64,000 nt of DNA from Amborella trichopoda (Eukaryota; Streptophyta; Magnoliopsida; Amborellales; Amborellaceae), in NCBI RefSeq assembly GCF_000471905.2, contig NW_006496628.1, positions 492,093 to 556,092 of the forward strand, in the 5' to 3' direction. Position 1 is the stretch's first letter, and every line of letters begins with the position of its first letter. The translations under genes were made by a program, and so were the position numbers. Positions 11,576-23,035 of the stretch are shown here, piece after piece. Under the pieces are notes generated by a model. It was not told where the DNA came from, ran no database searches, and saw only the letters and a program-made list of their open reading frames with translations.

Positions 11576-13334
11576 ATTTATATTTGATGTCATTAGATAT
11601 CTTTTCTCCTTATTGAGTCAAGTTCAAGCTTGAGAATTAGATATGAGAAAGCTGAAATATTTGTGGTCAAGAAATACACCCATGGTTAAGAATTATTGAA
11701 ATATTTCAATATTGAAAAGGCACTCTACTTAATGGGTATTATGAGCTATTTTGGAAAAGTGATATGAATAAGATAATGAGGTATTTTTCTATTGAATACT
11801 TCTGGGAATAGCAGAAAGAAGAAGAAACACAATCCCTATAAAGCATCTTGGTTTTTTTGAATCGAAGGGATATATAAAGAGACTTGGTTGCAGCAAAGAA
11901 AAGCTAAAGATCAGCGGGAGAATCAAATATGTGATATTTAAAATGATGGGATGAAGAAGACCTTTTCTTCACAGTGTGATAAAAGGAAAAATCCAAGTGC
12001 TGAAGATATGGACACATTGTGGCATGTGAAAGCGAAGATTAATATATTCTCTATCAGTTGTGTGTTCTTCTAATATCGTCAAACGAATGCAAAACAATGA
12101 ATCAAGAAAGCCCAGGTACCACACTACATGGTTTTGAGGTATGACATCTAATTCACATTACATGATAAGGTCATATAGAGAACAAGGATTCAATAACCTT
12201 TTATATGCTTTGGTTACATTTTTACTAATAGTTTTATGAATATGTATAGAGTATATGGACATTGAATGATAGGTGCAAACAAATTTGAAATAACGTAAAT
12301 ACCATGTGTTATAGTGCCTCTTTATGCTAAGAGTATGAACTACTTAATGTAGTGATACACATGGAGATGTGATTTGATCAAGGGCTTTGAGCCCTATGTA
12401 TGAGATACAAGATATGGGTATGGTTCATTCAAATATGTAAGCACGACGAGAGTGTTCTGATCAAAGTCGGTCTTAGTGACCATCCTCCCAATAATGTCCA
12501 GCAATATGATGTATTGCATGTGATGATGATTTCTTCATAAATTATCCATATTTGCTTTAAAAAAAAATAAACAGGGAAATTTTTGTCAAGATTTTGATAA
12601 CCATTATTTAGTCATGCTTTGTTTTAGATAAAATCATAATATGGACTTTATGGCTTGTTTTTGTAGCTGTAAACATGACTTGGTAGGTGAATAAGGTAAA
12701 ATGTTTTTTAAGACTAAATATATATTTTAATATTAAATTGGATGTTTTGAAAAAAATACCTAAGTCTATGAATGTGGTTTTGAGAAAATCCCATAGTCAT
12801 GGTAGGTCCACTAAGTCTTTATGAAAAATCATTTTAAACTGTTGTATTATTATCTAACCATTGATTATGATATATAAACCAAGTCAATTTTTTTAAAAAA
12901 ATGGGAGAAATCGTTACGCCTTCAAGGTATTTTTAAAATAGGGAGAAAGGTTGTCATGCACGGATTTTTAAATACCCGTATGCCTTGACTCATGTTAGTA
13001 ATTATTTAGAATCCTCTATTACCTAAGACTTTGAACCATAGAGAATGTTATAGGAAGGCCATCTTGATAGGCTTCCTTCACATATATTATGTTAATTAAA
13101 TAACTTAGTTTGTATGAATTTACTACCAAGATGATTAGTGTGGTTGAACCTTTGTGGTTTATAAAGGTTTTTGCATACTGTAAAATCAATGTGCATTGAG
13201 TTACTTATTGTATAAAACTTGATATGCTACATCATGATATAAGCATAAGAATGTTGAAAATATATATATTGTATTTGCAATAATTGACTGAGAGTTGCTA
13301 CAGTCCCACAAGATTTTTAGCTGCTTAGATATTC
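11576..13334 (+). mobile_element. Non-coding interior of element 2
   Basis: No open frame longer than about 60 codons with recognisable content is present on the plus strand. The segment aligns by eye to parts of the interior of element 1 in inverted orientation, for example the two blocks around 12300-12500 and 11650-11800. It probably represents non-coding packaging or leader sequence plus heavily mutated pol remnants that I cannot resolve. Confidence 0.6.
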
Positions 13335-14010
13335 AAATATACAGATGTAAGCTATCTCAAGGATCCAGATGATGTGAAGTCTACATCTGGATACGTGCTC
13401 ATTCTTGGAGGGAGTGCAGTTTCTTGAAAAATCAAAGAAACATATGCAATGACATTATCCATTCTAGAGGCAGAATACGTGGTCTGCTGTTTGGCGGCCA
13501 AGAGGTCATATGGATTAAGAAATTACTTAACTGACTTGACTTTCAACCCGTACGTTGTGAGGCAGTAAGGATTATCTGCAACAACACGGCAGCAATATGC
13601 ATATAAAAGGAAGTCACGGTTCTATAATAACTCCAAGCATATAAAACTAAATATTTCAGTAGGAGGTCCTAGTGTTTGATAGGCTAGCTGGAGCAACAGA
13701 CTATAGAGTAGTTCACCCATGGAGCTCAGATGTGTGGCTACAGAAAAAAACAGCTTGTTTGAAGAACTCATTTGAGCGTACGAAGAGACAAACTTATGTG
13801 ATGAGGATACATGATGATTTTCTGTGACATCAAGTCCATGATCTGCGATGCGATAGGTAATATGGAGTATCACTACTTTCGGAATGAGATTCGAGCAGCA
13901 AAGAGAAAAATGTGTTGCCTCTATAAGTCCTTTTGTGAAGGGATTGATGGCGAAAGCCATGATTAATGTATTGAGAGAACATAAGTGAAAAATTCTTAAG
14001 AGAGAGATTG
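13335..14010 (+). pseudogene. Copia RNase H relic
   Basis: RNase H cleaves the RNA strand of the RNA/DNA hybrid during reverse transcription. From 13335 the plus strand reads KYTDVSY, KDPDDVKSTSGYV, LGGSAVS-stop, then LEAEYVVC and AAKRSYGLR. These correspond to the conserved YTDADW, STSGY, GGxAxSWxS, TEAEY and AAKE motifs of Copia RNase H. The tryptophan of the SW motif is a TGA stop. The later catalytic aspartate, normally in a CDN motif, reads CNN. The frame then shifts, with a tail like 'KGLMAKAMINVLREH' just before the polypurine tract. It is non-functional. Confidence 0.8.
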
Positions 14011-14071
14011 TAATTGAGAGTGAGATAGGGATGAGAGAAAATGAGGAAGAGAAAATGTAAGGCCTTCAAAG

Positions 14072-14084
14072 GCCATGTGGGAGA
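14072..14084 (+). other. Polypurine tract of element 2
   Basis: GCCATGTGGGAGA lies directly upstream of the 3' LTR. It matches the 'AAGTGGGAGA' tract common to plant Copia elements and would serve as plus-strand primer. Confidence 0.85.
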
Positions 14085-16026
14085 TATTGGGCTTATGTAG
14101 CCTTTAAAGGCCTTATGAGTGCTTGTAAAATAAAATCATATAGTGGAACATAAACTCAGTGGGAGTGTGGCCCCTCGGGGACCATACTAAGCAAACGATG
14201 TTTGCTAATACCGAACTGCACTTGACGATCTAGGTGAGTTGAATGGGAAAAACCCAAGGTACCTGGGCATAGAGAATAAATCGAGAAGGGTTCTAGTTTA
14301 TCCCTTGATGAGGTCGAAGCCTATAGAGCTGGGGGTCAAAACCTCATATATGTTCCATCACACAATATGCATATCAATAGGTCGTTCGAGAAAGCTAGAA
14401 AGTCACCTTTTGGGTGAAGCGTATGCCTGTGTGAAAGATACTCTTATGCACCATAGAGTTGTGATCACATCAGGTCTTGATGACCTTGACTCATCTTTAG
14501 GGATGGACCTGTAATCCACAGACTGGGATTGCGACCCCTTGGCTCATCGGCCAGACTTTGGTGTCCTGCTAATGAGCCCCTGCTTGGATTGTGGGTCATG
14601 AAAAATATTGGGTTAGCTCGATAAAGCAAGTGTGGTCTATAGTCCACAATTGAAGGTGGAGTGCCCCATGATTGTTAATTAAATTCCTAAACTATATGGA
14701 TCCATTTCCAATTAAATTAAATTAATTATGTTTATTTTATGATAAAAATTATTTTAGAATTATTCTTTGAATTTTTATGAGTCTTTTGATATTTTATTTA
14801 TATTTTTGAACTTATAAAAATAAAGATATTGATTTTACAAAACTATAAAATTCAAATAATATGTTAAAAACCATTTTTACTAATTTTAAAAAATATATGT
14901 GATGTCATGGGGGCCCAAAATGCACATGGGCTCACCATGTACCATGTGGATGGGGGCCCGACGTCCCACACATGGGTGGCACGCCGCACCTCTTGGTTGT
15001 TTCTTTGAGTACAAGTCAAATCATGTTTTGGTAAGGAATATTATAGCATGTAATTGAATGAAAGATATGGGCATATTTTGATCATATCTTGACTAAATAT
15101 TGAAAGCATATATTGACTTGATATATCTTTGGAATATTTTGTGAAACATATTTCTATAGATTGGAAAGCATAATATTTTAATTAGATATATTTTTTCTAT
15201 TTTCTAATGATGGGAAAATGGTTAAGGAAAGGGGGATAATGGTTCTAACACCTTCCATAATGTTGATGGCCCATCTATGGAATGGATGTCTCAGATCTCT
15301 CACCCCACAAATCACCTTGTTCAACGGTCCATATTCAATCTCAAGAAAGAGGTCAACTATGAGAAACCCTAAACCTAATTTTTCTTCATAAATACGGGTG
15401 TACCCTCCTATTCTCTACACCTTCTCTCTCTCCCATAACTTTCTCTCCCCTCTCTCCAATAGGGGCATGCCCCACTCTCTCTCCTCTAGTTCTCTCTCTC
15501 CAACTTTTTCTCTCTCCTAAAGCCCATAGAGGGGCACACTACAACCTTAGGGTTCCCACTCTTTTTCTCTCATGTCCTAAAAATGATAGGGGTTGGGAAA
15601 TTAGGATTAAGCCAAGAATATTTTTGCAGTTAAATTTTGTAGAGATTTAAGGGTGTATACTTAGTTTGGTAGAAACTTGCTTTTTCGGTTCGAGATTGAA
15701 GCTAGACCGTTGATCCCACACCATCCGATGTTGGTGACTCGTTGTGGGGTGTAATAAGTCTGGTTGAGGTATTCTCCGGTATTCTCTTTTGTTTGTTGCA
15801 TATTTAATATTATAGTCTTTACTTTCTCAAACACAAGATTTGTAGTGACTTTCTTTGGTTAAAGAAAATTGGTTCAATGGCATCAAAGTTTTTTTTGGAT
15901 TGGTAATTTTTTATTTTAAGCAAGAGTTATTGCAAGTGATCTTTGTCAAAAGAAAAGAAACGAAAAGGGGTGAAAAAAGAAAAAAAAAAAAATTCCCGAT
16001 GAAGATCATATTGCCCTTTTCTTTCA
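14085..16026 (+). mobile_element. 3' LTR of element 2
   Basis: It begins TATTGGGCTTATGTAGCC (the usual TG changed to TA) and ends TTTCTTTCA. Relative to the 5' LTR it has a deletion of about 40 bases near 14320 and many substitutions, so the insertion is not recent. The duplication AGTAT follows at 16027-16031. Confidence 0.9.
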
Positions 16027-17170
16027 AGTATCACAAAAGCAAAGCATATATTATATATATTCTAATTTATGCGTCAATTTTTTATTTTTTAAATTTAAAC
16101 TCGTTCATGTGGCTTGGATCAGCTAAGGGCCGAATAACTTGGAGAAGTCGATTTTTTGAACATTGATTATGACAATGAAGAATACACGTATGAAAGAGAA
16201 ACAAAATAGAGAGAGGTAATCTCAAGAGCTCTGCCGTACCATTTGGTCATAGAATCTCTCTTGTTTAAAAACTTATCTATTATATTTGATGTTTATCAAC
16301 ATAAGTAGTTGTTTATGAGCATAAGTATTGTCTCTCTCTATATATAATGGCGTGCTGTCCAATTTTGTTATCTGTCCTTTCTTTCTTCCAAACTATGGCG
16401 TGCTCCAGTATTTTGTTTCTCTCGCTAGATGAAAATGTTTATTCATCACGAGGGATTATTTTTTTAAAAAAAAAATTTATATAAAGTTATGATTTTATTG
16501 GTAGAAAATAAGGTTGCAATAATATGCACCATCCACTAGTTGGACAGTATGGATTGAACACAATCTTAAAAGATATGCCATGTATTAATGTTATATTATG
16601 AGATATATCAAATCTACACCATTTAAGTAGAATGAGCAAAGTAAAGTATTGCAATATTCTACAAATAATATTGCAACCTCAAGCAAACCACGACCTATTT
16701 ATGATATGTCACTCCTCTTTTGGAAGGATTGAGACTCATTATTGATAGGTACATTGGTGGTTTACTATATCATAGAACGAAATTCTCTTAATGTGATTAA
16801 TTGTTGTATGTGAATTTCCAAACCACCTTGGACACAAGTGATAGATTTAGCTTTTGGATTGATCATCACCTTTTCGCATATATATATTTATATATATAAA
16901 AGATCATGTTAACGGGCAGATGGCTACAGTGTTAGCTAATGATCCAGATTTGAATGTGGGCTCAATCTAGTGATCACGATTTCATTTGTATTTGATTTTT
17001 CATTTTTTTATACAAATCCAAATCACTTGAAATTTTTTATTTTTTTTTATAAAAATCCATATCACTTGGAGTTTTCAACTTTTTAGTCTTATAGTATTTT
17101 TTGTTTCCTTTTCTATTGTTTCTTATTTTAATTGTTTTAAAGAAATACTATTCTTTAACCTTTTGTGGTT

Positions 17171-17214
17171 GTGTGTGACTCAGCCAAGCCCATGGATGTG
17201 GCTGAGTTACACAC
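17171..17214. repeat. Short near-perfect hairpin
   Basis: GTGTGTGACTCAGCCA (17171-17186) pairs with TGGCTGAGTTACACAC (17199-17214) with one mismatch around a 12-base spacer. No terminator-like T run directly follows, and no family is recognised. It could be the core of a very small palindromic element. Confidence 0.7.
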
Positions 17215-17578
17215 CTCAGTCAAGGTCCAAGTGCCTTGGCAGAGACCAATTTCTAAACCTTAATATATACTTGTAATGCTAATACACAATTGATCACTAT
17301 ATTGTACATTATATACAAATTTGATCACTCTACAGGTACACTTGTGGTCTGCTGACTACAAAATTGCTCTCTTTCTTCATGCTGGTAATAATGGTCTATT
17401 ACAAAATTGACCACTGTACTATACTGTAGTCCACTGGCTACAAATAATGACTCTCCCTCTCTCAGCGTCTGGCGTGTTGGGTTTGGATAAACAACCCCTT
17501 CCCAAATTTCCATGTCAAAAATTCTTTTGGAGAGAGAAAGTTGTTGGCATGGTGCTTTAAACCTAAACCAAAATCAAA

Positions 17579-17706
17579 ATCTCTCTCTCTCTCTAGAGAC
17601 CTGGTTTTCAGTTAATACTTTCATAAGCCATACATGCATCTCTCTCTCTCTCTCTCTAGAGAGACCTGGTTTTCAGTTAGTACTTTCATAAGCCACATAT
17701 GCATCG
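17579..17706. repeat. Tandem duplication of about 65 bp
   Basis: Two adjacent copies each consist of a CT run, 'agacctggttttcagtta', 'tactttcataagcca' and 'atgcatc'. They differ at a few positions and in CT-run length. Slippage or unequal exchange at the CT tract is the simplest origin. Confidence 0.85.
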
Positions 17707-17924
17707 ATGGAAGTAATTTCCAAATGAAGATATAACAATCTCTTAATGAAAGCCTAGAAAGAGAAACCTTGTAAATGCCATCACAGAATTTAATGGAGTG
17801 TTGGCCAAAACAAGCTAAAAGACATAAAACCTTAATGGAGTGCTAATTATCATAATAATAGGCTAAATCTAACATTGGGCTATTTACATCTCTAATTATG
17901 GTTGTACTTTAGGGCTTTCTATGT

Positions 17925-18440
17925 TTCCCCTACAAACATAAAACTTATATACTTTCCCTTATCCAACCATCCATTTTGAATGGAGGGCTAAGATTGCTCC
18001 AATCATAATGTCATGTCTCTATACTATTTTATTTTTAATTTTTTTGTATAAACTATTTTGATACCAAATTTTCGATGTCCAATCCTCTATTAAATTCACA
18101 CTTGTAAAAAATATAAAAACATATTTCCAATAAAATAAAATGATCAAAATACCTTAAATGATTAAAGGGGTATTTTGGTCATTATATTTTACCAAATTTT
18201 AATATTTTTTGTAGGTACACCCCAATGAGAAGATGGTACATACCAAATTTCATAATCATACAATTAGTATAAAAAAATTAAAAATAAAATATTTTAAAGC
18301 GTCCGATCTAAGATCAAACAGAGAATAATTCACTTGATCAAAATTGAACAGTTGGATGGTAGAAGAAACATAGATCTTCTGTGTTACAGGAGAAATATAG
18401 AAGTCTTTCGCTATAGTTAAGTTTTTCGGTGAGATAATAA
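17925..18440. mobile_element. MITE, family C, copy 1
   Basis: The left end (GGCTTTCTATGTTTCCCC, through TTATCCAACCATCC) resembles the reverse complement of the right end (AGACTTCTATATTTCTCC, through TACCATCCAAC), giving diverged inverted ends of roughly 50-60 bases. The centre contains a palindrome, 'tgatcaaaatacc...ggtattttggtca'. A second copy in the same orientation lies at 23036-23580. There is no coding capacity. Exact termini and target duplication could not be fixed, so the class is uncertain, though Mutator-like is plausible. Confidence 0.6.
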
Positions 18441-18878
18441 AGGCAAAAACAAACCCAACTAACATTTTAGTGCTAAACCTTTCCTAGTTCGAACTGAAAA
18501 CATTTTAGAAAAATATAGAACTGTCAGAGGTGTTTTGGTAACATAGGTTCTTTTATAAACGGCCGCTCGGAATGGAACACATGACCTGACTTCTTGTATG
18601 AGAGAAACGACCAGGTACATAATGTGGACTTTGGAAATGTTCTCTTTTATAGAAACTCACTTATTTCGAACTCCTACTATATTTGAATATAAATAATAAT
18701 GACACCTTAATCTGGTAACGAACATTTGTTGCTCTTTTCCTTCCTCTTTTATATTGTTTTCTAATGAACTTAGTGCGGGCTACATGCCGTATTATTAAAC
18801 AAGAAAGATGTCGCCTATTAATCTTCCTAAACATTGGACCCAACATTGATTTTTCCGTAAGATTAGCCTGTATGATAG

Positions 18879-19366
18879 TATAAGTAAGGGAAAGGCTGAA
18901 CTTAGTCCACGGGCTAACAAGTGCAGTTTTAGCTAACATTTCAGATTGAATATGAGTCGATCTAACGGTCACGATTTTATTTCGTATTTAAAATTTTTTT
19001 TTTTTTTCTATAAATCCAAAACACTTGAAAGTTTAAGCGTTCATTCTTCTCATCAAGTCGCACTTAATAAAAATATTAAAATATAATTGACAATTTATAA
19101 ATTGATCAAAACACCCCTGAAAATCTTTGGGGGTATTTTGGTCAATTTATTTTTTATATATTATTTTTAAATTTGTTTTTTGATTCTCCTATTTTTAAAG
19201 AATAGACACTCAAAATTTCAAGTGATTTGTATTTATAGAAAAAAATAAAAATTTAAATACAAAATATAATCGTGATCATTGGATCAGTCTCATATTCATT
19301 CTAGGCTGTTGGTTAACACTGTAGCTGTTAGCTTGTGGGCTAACACCAACCATTCCCTATAAGTTA
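18879..19366. mobile_element. Mutator-like fold-back MITE with 9-bp duplication
   Basis: The element is 18888-19357 (470 bp). It starts GGGAAAGGCT and ends CCATTCCC. Each arm is a long inverted repeat of the other: CGGGCTAAC/GCCCACAAGCTAAC, ATTGAATATGAG/AATGAATATGAG, then GATCACGATT, a T-rich stretch, TCTATAAAT and CACTTGAAA. The centre is the palindrome 'gatcaaaacacccc...gggggtattttggtcaa'. The flanks are TATAAGTAA (18879-18887) and TATAAGTTA (19358-19366), an 8-of-9 match. A 9-bp duplication is characteristic of Mutator-superfamily elements. No transposase is encoded. Confidence 0.8.
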
Positions 19367-19414
19367 ATTAGGATTGAACTGTAAACTATTTATGGAAAGA
19401 TCCTATCAGCCCAA

Positions 19415-19620
19415 GGGAGTACTGCTACAGTAAACGCCAATGACCCAAATTGAATCTAGGCCGATCAGATGATTCCGAATGTTTGGTAGTGTTTGAATTT
19501 TAATTTTGTTTTCTACAAATCAGATTGATCTGAGGAGCATGTGTACATAAAAATAAGTGAATCTTTGAAAAATATAAAAAAATATTTATGCCCAAATATA
19601 ATATATATATATATATATAT
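19415..19620. mobile_element. Truncated second fold-back element running into the gap
   Basis: From 'gggagtactgctacagtaaac' the sequence resembles the right arm (reverse complement) of the element at 18888-19357, with AGCTACAGTGTTAAC, AATGA and GATC blocks in similar order. It then runs to a TA microsatellite (about 19601-19620) and the assembly gap, so the other half is not visible. Confidence 0.45.
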
Positions 19621-20542
19621 NNNNNNNNNNNNNNNNNNNNNNNNNNNNNNNNNNNNNNNNNNNNNNNNNNNNNNNNNNNNNNNNNNNNNNNNNNNNNNNN
19701 NNNNNNNNNNNNNNNNNNNNNNNNNNNNNNNNNNNNNNNNNNNNNNNNNNNNNNNNNNNNNNNNNNNNNNNNNNNNNNNNNNNNNNNNNNNNNNNNNNNN
19801 NNNNNNNNNNNNNNNNNNNNNNNNNNNNNNNNNNNNNNNNNNNNNNNNNNNNNNNNNNNNNNNNNNNNNNNNNNNNNNNNNNNNNNNNNNNNNNNNNNNN
19901 NNNNNNNNNNNNNNNNNNNNNNNNNNNNNNNNNNNNNNNNNNNNNNNNNNNNNNNNNNNNNNNNNNNNNNNNNNNNNNNNNNNNNNNNNNNNNNNNNNNN
20001 NNNNNNNNNNNNNNNNNNNNNNNNNNNNNNNNNNNNNNNNNNNNNNNNNNNNNNNNNNNNNNNNNNNNNNNNNNNNNNNNNNNNNNNNNNNNNNNNNNNN
20101 NNNNNNNNNNNNNNNNNNNNNNNNNNNNNNNNNNNNNNNNNNNNNNNNNNNNNNNNNNNNNNNNNNNNNNNNNNNNNNNNNNNNNNNNNNNNNNNNNNNN
20201 NNNNNNNNNNNNNNNNNNNNNNNNNNNNNNNNNNNNNNNNNNNNNNNNNNNNNNNNNNNNNNNNNNNNNNNNNNNNNNNNNNNNNNNNNNNNNNNNNNNN
20301 NNNNNNNNNNNNNNNNNNNNNNNNNNNNNNNNNNNNNNNNNNNNNNNNNNNNNNNNNNNNNNNNNNNNNNNNNNNNNNNNNNNNNNNNNNNNNNNNNNNN
20401 NNNNNNNNNNNNNNNNNNNNNNNNNNNNNNNNNNNNNNNNNNNNNNNNNNNNNNNNNNNNNNNNNNNNNNNNNNNNNNNNNNNNNNNNNNNNNNNNNNNN
20501 NNNNNNNNNNNNNNNNNNNNNNNNNNNNNNNNNNNNNNNNNN
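19621..20542. other. Assembly gap (922 N)
   Basis: The sequence is unknown. The gap begins in a TA microsatellite and within a fold-back element, both hard to assemble. Reading frames drawn through the N run are meaningless. Confidence 1.
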
Positions 20543-20599
20543 ATTCGAAAATTTCTTTACCAATATAATTACGCACTAAGCCACTCAGTCCCACTGCAC

Positions 20600-20607
20600 T
20601 ATAAAAA
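20600..20607 (+). promoter_or_regulatory. TATA box of the X8-domain gene
   Basis: TATAAAAA lies 98 bases upstream of the ATG at 20698, preceded by 'ccactgcac'. This spacing would give a 5' UTR of about 65-70 bases, normal for a plant gene. The region between them is purine-rich ('gagagagagagaggaa'). No other promoter element is claimed. Confidence 0.6.
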
Positions 20608-20697
20608 GTCCAGCCTCCAAGGCAAAAGGACATTCAGAGAAGGTAGAGAGATAAAAAGGACGCAAATAGCTGTTTGTGATAACGAGAGAGAGAGGAA

Positions 20698-21172
20698 ATG
20701 GTTTTTACTCTGCATAAATTTGTGCTGGTAATTTTTGTTGTTCATGCACTCCGGTGCACCATTGAGGCCAAGGTGCAGCGACCCCGCTGGTGTGTTGTAC
20801 GCAGCGGTGTCCCTCGACCCTAATTGTACGCAGTCGAGATGTGTTACTGCGAAAGGATGGAGTGCCCAATCACCTTACCGGAGGATCCATAACAGTGACA
20901 TTCATCTCAAAGTTAACAAAATCATGACCTCTTTTATCAGGATGGGTTTCACTCGCAGCTGTGATTTCAATTGGACGGCCCCTATCACAACTACAAACCC
21001 CAGTAGGTTTATTCTCTCTTTTTGCTTTCTCTCTTTTCACTGTTGGTTTTGTTTTACTCATTTACTGCTTTTATTTTTCTAAGAAACACTAATCCAATTT
21101 CACTTTCTTATGCTTGCAGGTATGACCAGCTGCATGATCGAGCCAATCGGGGCACTAGGAAGCACCACATAG
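20698..21172 (+). pseudogene. X8-domain (CBM43) secreted protein gene, frame-broken
   Basis: X8/CBM43 domains bind beta-1,3-glucan (callose) in the plant wall and form small secreted or GPI-anchored proteins. From the ATG at 20698 the protein starts with a hydrophobic signal peptide (residues 1-24, MVFTLHKFVLVIFVV...), then RPRWCVV, the X8 'WC' start. A TAA at 20821 ends that frame after 41 codons. The C-terminal half is in another frame (from about 20885): MGFTR, SCDFN, then ITTTNPS, which fits X8 'SCDF..T..ITTTDPS'. An intron at 21003-21119 (GTAGGT...TTGCAG) joins NPS to MTSCMIEP and a stop at 21170-21172, supplying the last X8 cysteine. The middle cysteines are scrambled by at least one indel and several stops. 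The unit is short: one domain and no C-terminal hydrophobic GPI signal. It is probably a pseudogene, but sequencing error is possible. Confidence 0.55.
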
Positions 21173-23035
21173 ATGCTTGTGCTGCTTTTATCTGCCTTCA
21201 CTTTGTTGTTTTAGATTTCAGATTTCTTTCCTTTTTGCAAGAAAAGAGATAGAGAAAGATCAACTAGACATATATTTCATATATGTGGTTTAGTAGTATG
21301 CTTATGAAAACTATTGAGACTATTGTGTCAAAATATAGTCGTTATTTTCCTCTTTATCTACTTAAGACAGCGTATTTCACTGTTATTTACTCGTTGGCTA
21401 TCAATGTGTTGCTTCTTCTTCTCTCTCTGCTTTTCTTTGACACAAAACCATATTCGTCTCTCTGTTTCTCATGTGGAGATCCCACCTCCCTTTTTCTCTC
21501 TTTTCTCCCTCATCTTGCCTCCAAAATGCTAATTAAAGAAATGCATCCGGTCGTTATGAAAAATTCCAAAACTGGGTGAAAATTCGTGGGATAGGTGAAA
21601 ACTTGGTGCTCGAACCAGTGGTTAATCATACGGAGGGATGAAAATTTCAACTGTAGTTTGTACTTCTTACGTTTCAACTTTCAGAGTTTGCTAGGATGAT
21701 CTGGTGAACTCATATTAATGGCCACAAAAATCTTTCATTCGTTACCCATTTGTTTTTCTCATACGATTACCATTGGACTTGGGAAATTATCAAGATAGTA
21801 ACTAGATATAAACTATTTTTTAGCATTTTATTTTGATTTAATTTCAAATTTTTTGACATGGATATAATTTCGAAACTCCCATAAAAAGACATACACTTAT
21901 GAATTGGATTACTTACAGGTAGGTAAAATGTTAAATAGTGGATCCGTCATGAATATTTTCATAAAATTTTTCTAAAATTGGCAAAAAATTCCTGAGATTA
22001 GAAGGGAATTCGAGACACTGGGAGCACATAAGTATTCCTTTTGGATTCATAGGAGTTCTTCCTCTCATATTGTTAAAAGGATTTCTTCCGCTCTTCTAAT
22101 GTGTTTTATTTGCACTCACAGTTGTTTCATTTATCAGCCAAACCCAGTTAGTTAGGAAAAGACTTTGAATATGATGATGATGATAATGATGGTTTTTTCA
22201 TTTATTTCGGATTTTTGTCTGGTCATTCGTTCTAGATGTCTTTTATCTGATTGTTGTCTAAAGGAAGAAGTTGTCAACTATGATACGGTAGAATAAGAAA
22301 ACAAGCAATAAATAGAACACGAATCACAAAATATTATCTATTCTCTACTTCTGAATGCGTTAACTTCCATCAAAAGAGGTCCTCCTTTCCCCTTCCTTTA
22401 CTTTGTACTTTTTTTTAAGGCGATTTTGATGCCAATCCAATGAGTATGATATTTCTTTGTCACACTATATGGATATACTCTTTATGCTAGGGTTAATGAT
22501 TTCTTTTTTTATGTTTGGGTGAGTTAATGGGGAGAGGGCCCTTGCTTTTGGTAAGAATTGAGTCTAGAATGTAATGTTTCAAGTCATCAAGCACTAACCA
22601 ATTAAGCATGAGCTCTTTTACTGGGGTTAGTGATTTCTTTACTACTTGTTTATTTCATGGAAGAAGGGGGTCCTCAAAGACCCCTCTTCCATCATACGTG
22701 AAAGTTGTCTTCCATACATCAGTATGGAAGCCGTGGCTTCAACATAACAATGTCAAAATGATATTGTTATTGAAAGCACTGGAAACAGGGGCTTCAAAAC
22801 AAAATCACCCTTCCCATATATAAATGCAAAAAATACTAGAGTCTTAGAAATCATGGCTTCTAAAGATCGTGGCTTCCACAAATCACACACCGGAATCTAG
22901 AAAAAGAGGCTTCCATAAAACAAATATGCATCACCTAGAGTTTCAAGATTATTATTTCCTTTGGGATCCGAAGCTCTTGTCACAATGTCTCTCCATCTTT
23001 CTAGACCTAAAAACTAAGGTTCAATATCTAGGCCA
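21173..23035. other. Unassigned sequence downstream of the X8 gene
   Basis: Frames at 21283-21579 and 21314-21532 are T-rich, overlap each other and show no domain. A G/C-poor stretch with repeated 'ggcttc' words occurs at 22730-22920. No transposon ends were recognised. The start could include the 3' UTR of the X8 gene. Confidence 0.5.

Larger units (their letters stand above)
9555..16031 (+). mobile_element. Complete non-autonomous Copia-like LTR retrotransposon (element 2)
   Basis: The element proper is 9560-16026 (6467 bp), with flanking 5-bp duplications AGTAT at 9555-9559 and 16027-16031. The order is 5' LTR (2000 bp), initiator-Met primer site, 2.5 kb interior, polypurine tract and 3' LTR (1942 bp). 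All structural signals for reverse transcription are present. The interior has no gag, protease, integrase or RT, only a broken RNase H tail. A complete Copia pol needs roughly 4 kb, so this copy depended on proteins supplied in trans. Element 1 has the same architecture, which argues for a non-autonomous family rather than one accidental deletion. Confidence 0.92.
16032..17924. other. Intergenic sequence with repeat fragments
   Basis: No gene is recognised. A block at about 16905-17080 resembles the arm of the fold-back element at 18888-19357: 'ggctacagtgttagctaatgatcc', 'gatcacgattt' and 'aaatcacttga' recur in order, so it is probably a truncated relative. Two other features, a hairpin and a 65-bp duplication, are listed separately. 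Confidence 0.5.

Noticed and set aside
19500-20731. Very long open frames on both strands around 19.5-20.7 kb
   Set aside because: They are translations of the N run; only the few residues at the edges are real.
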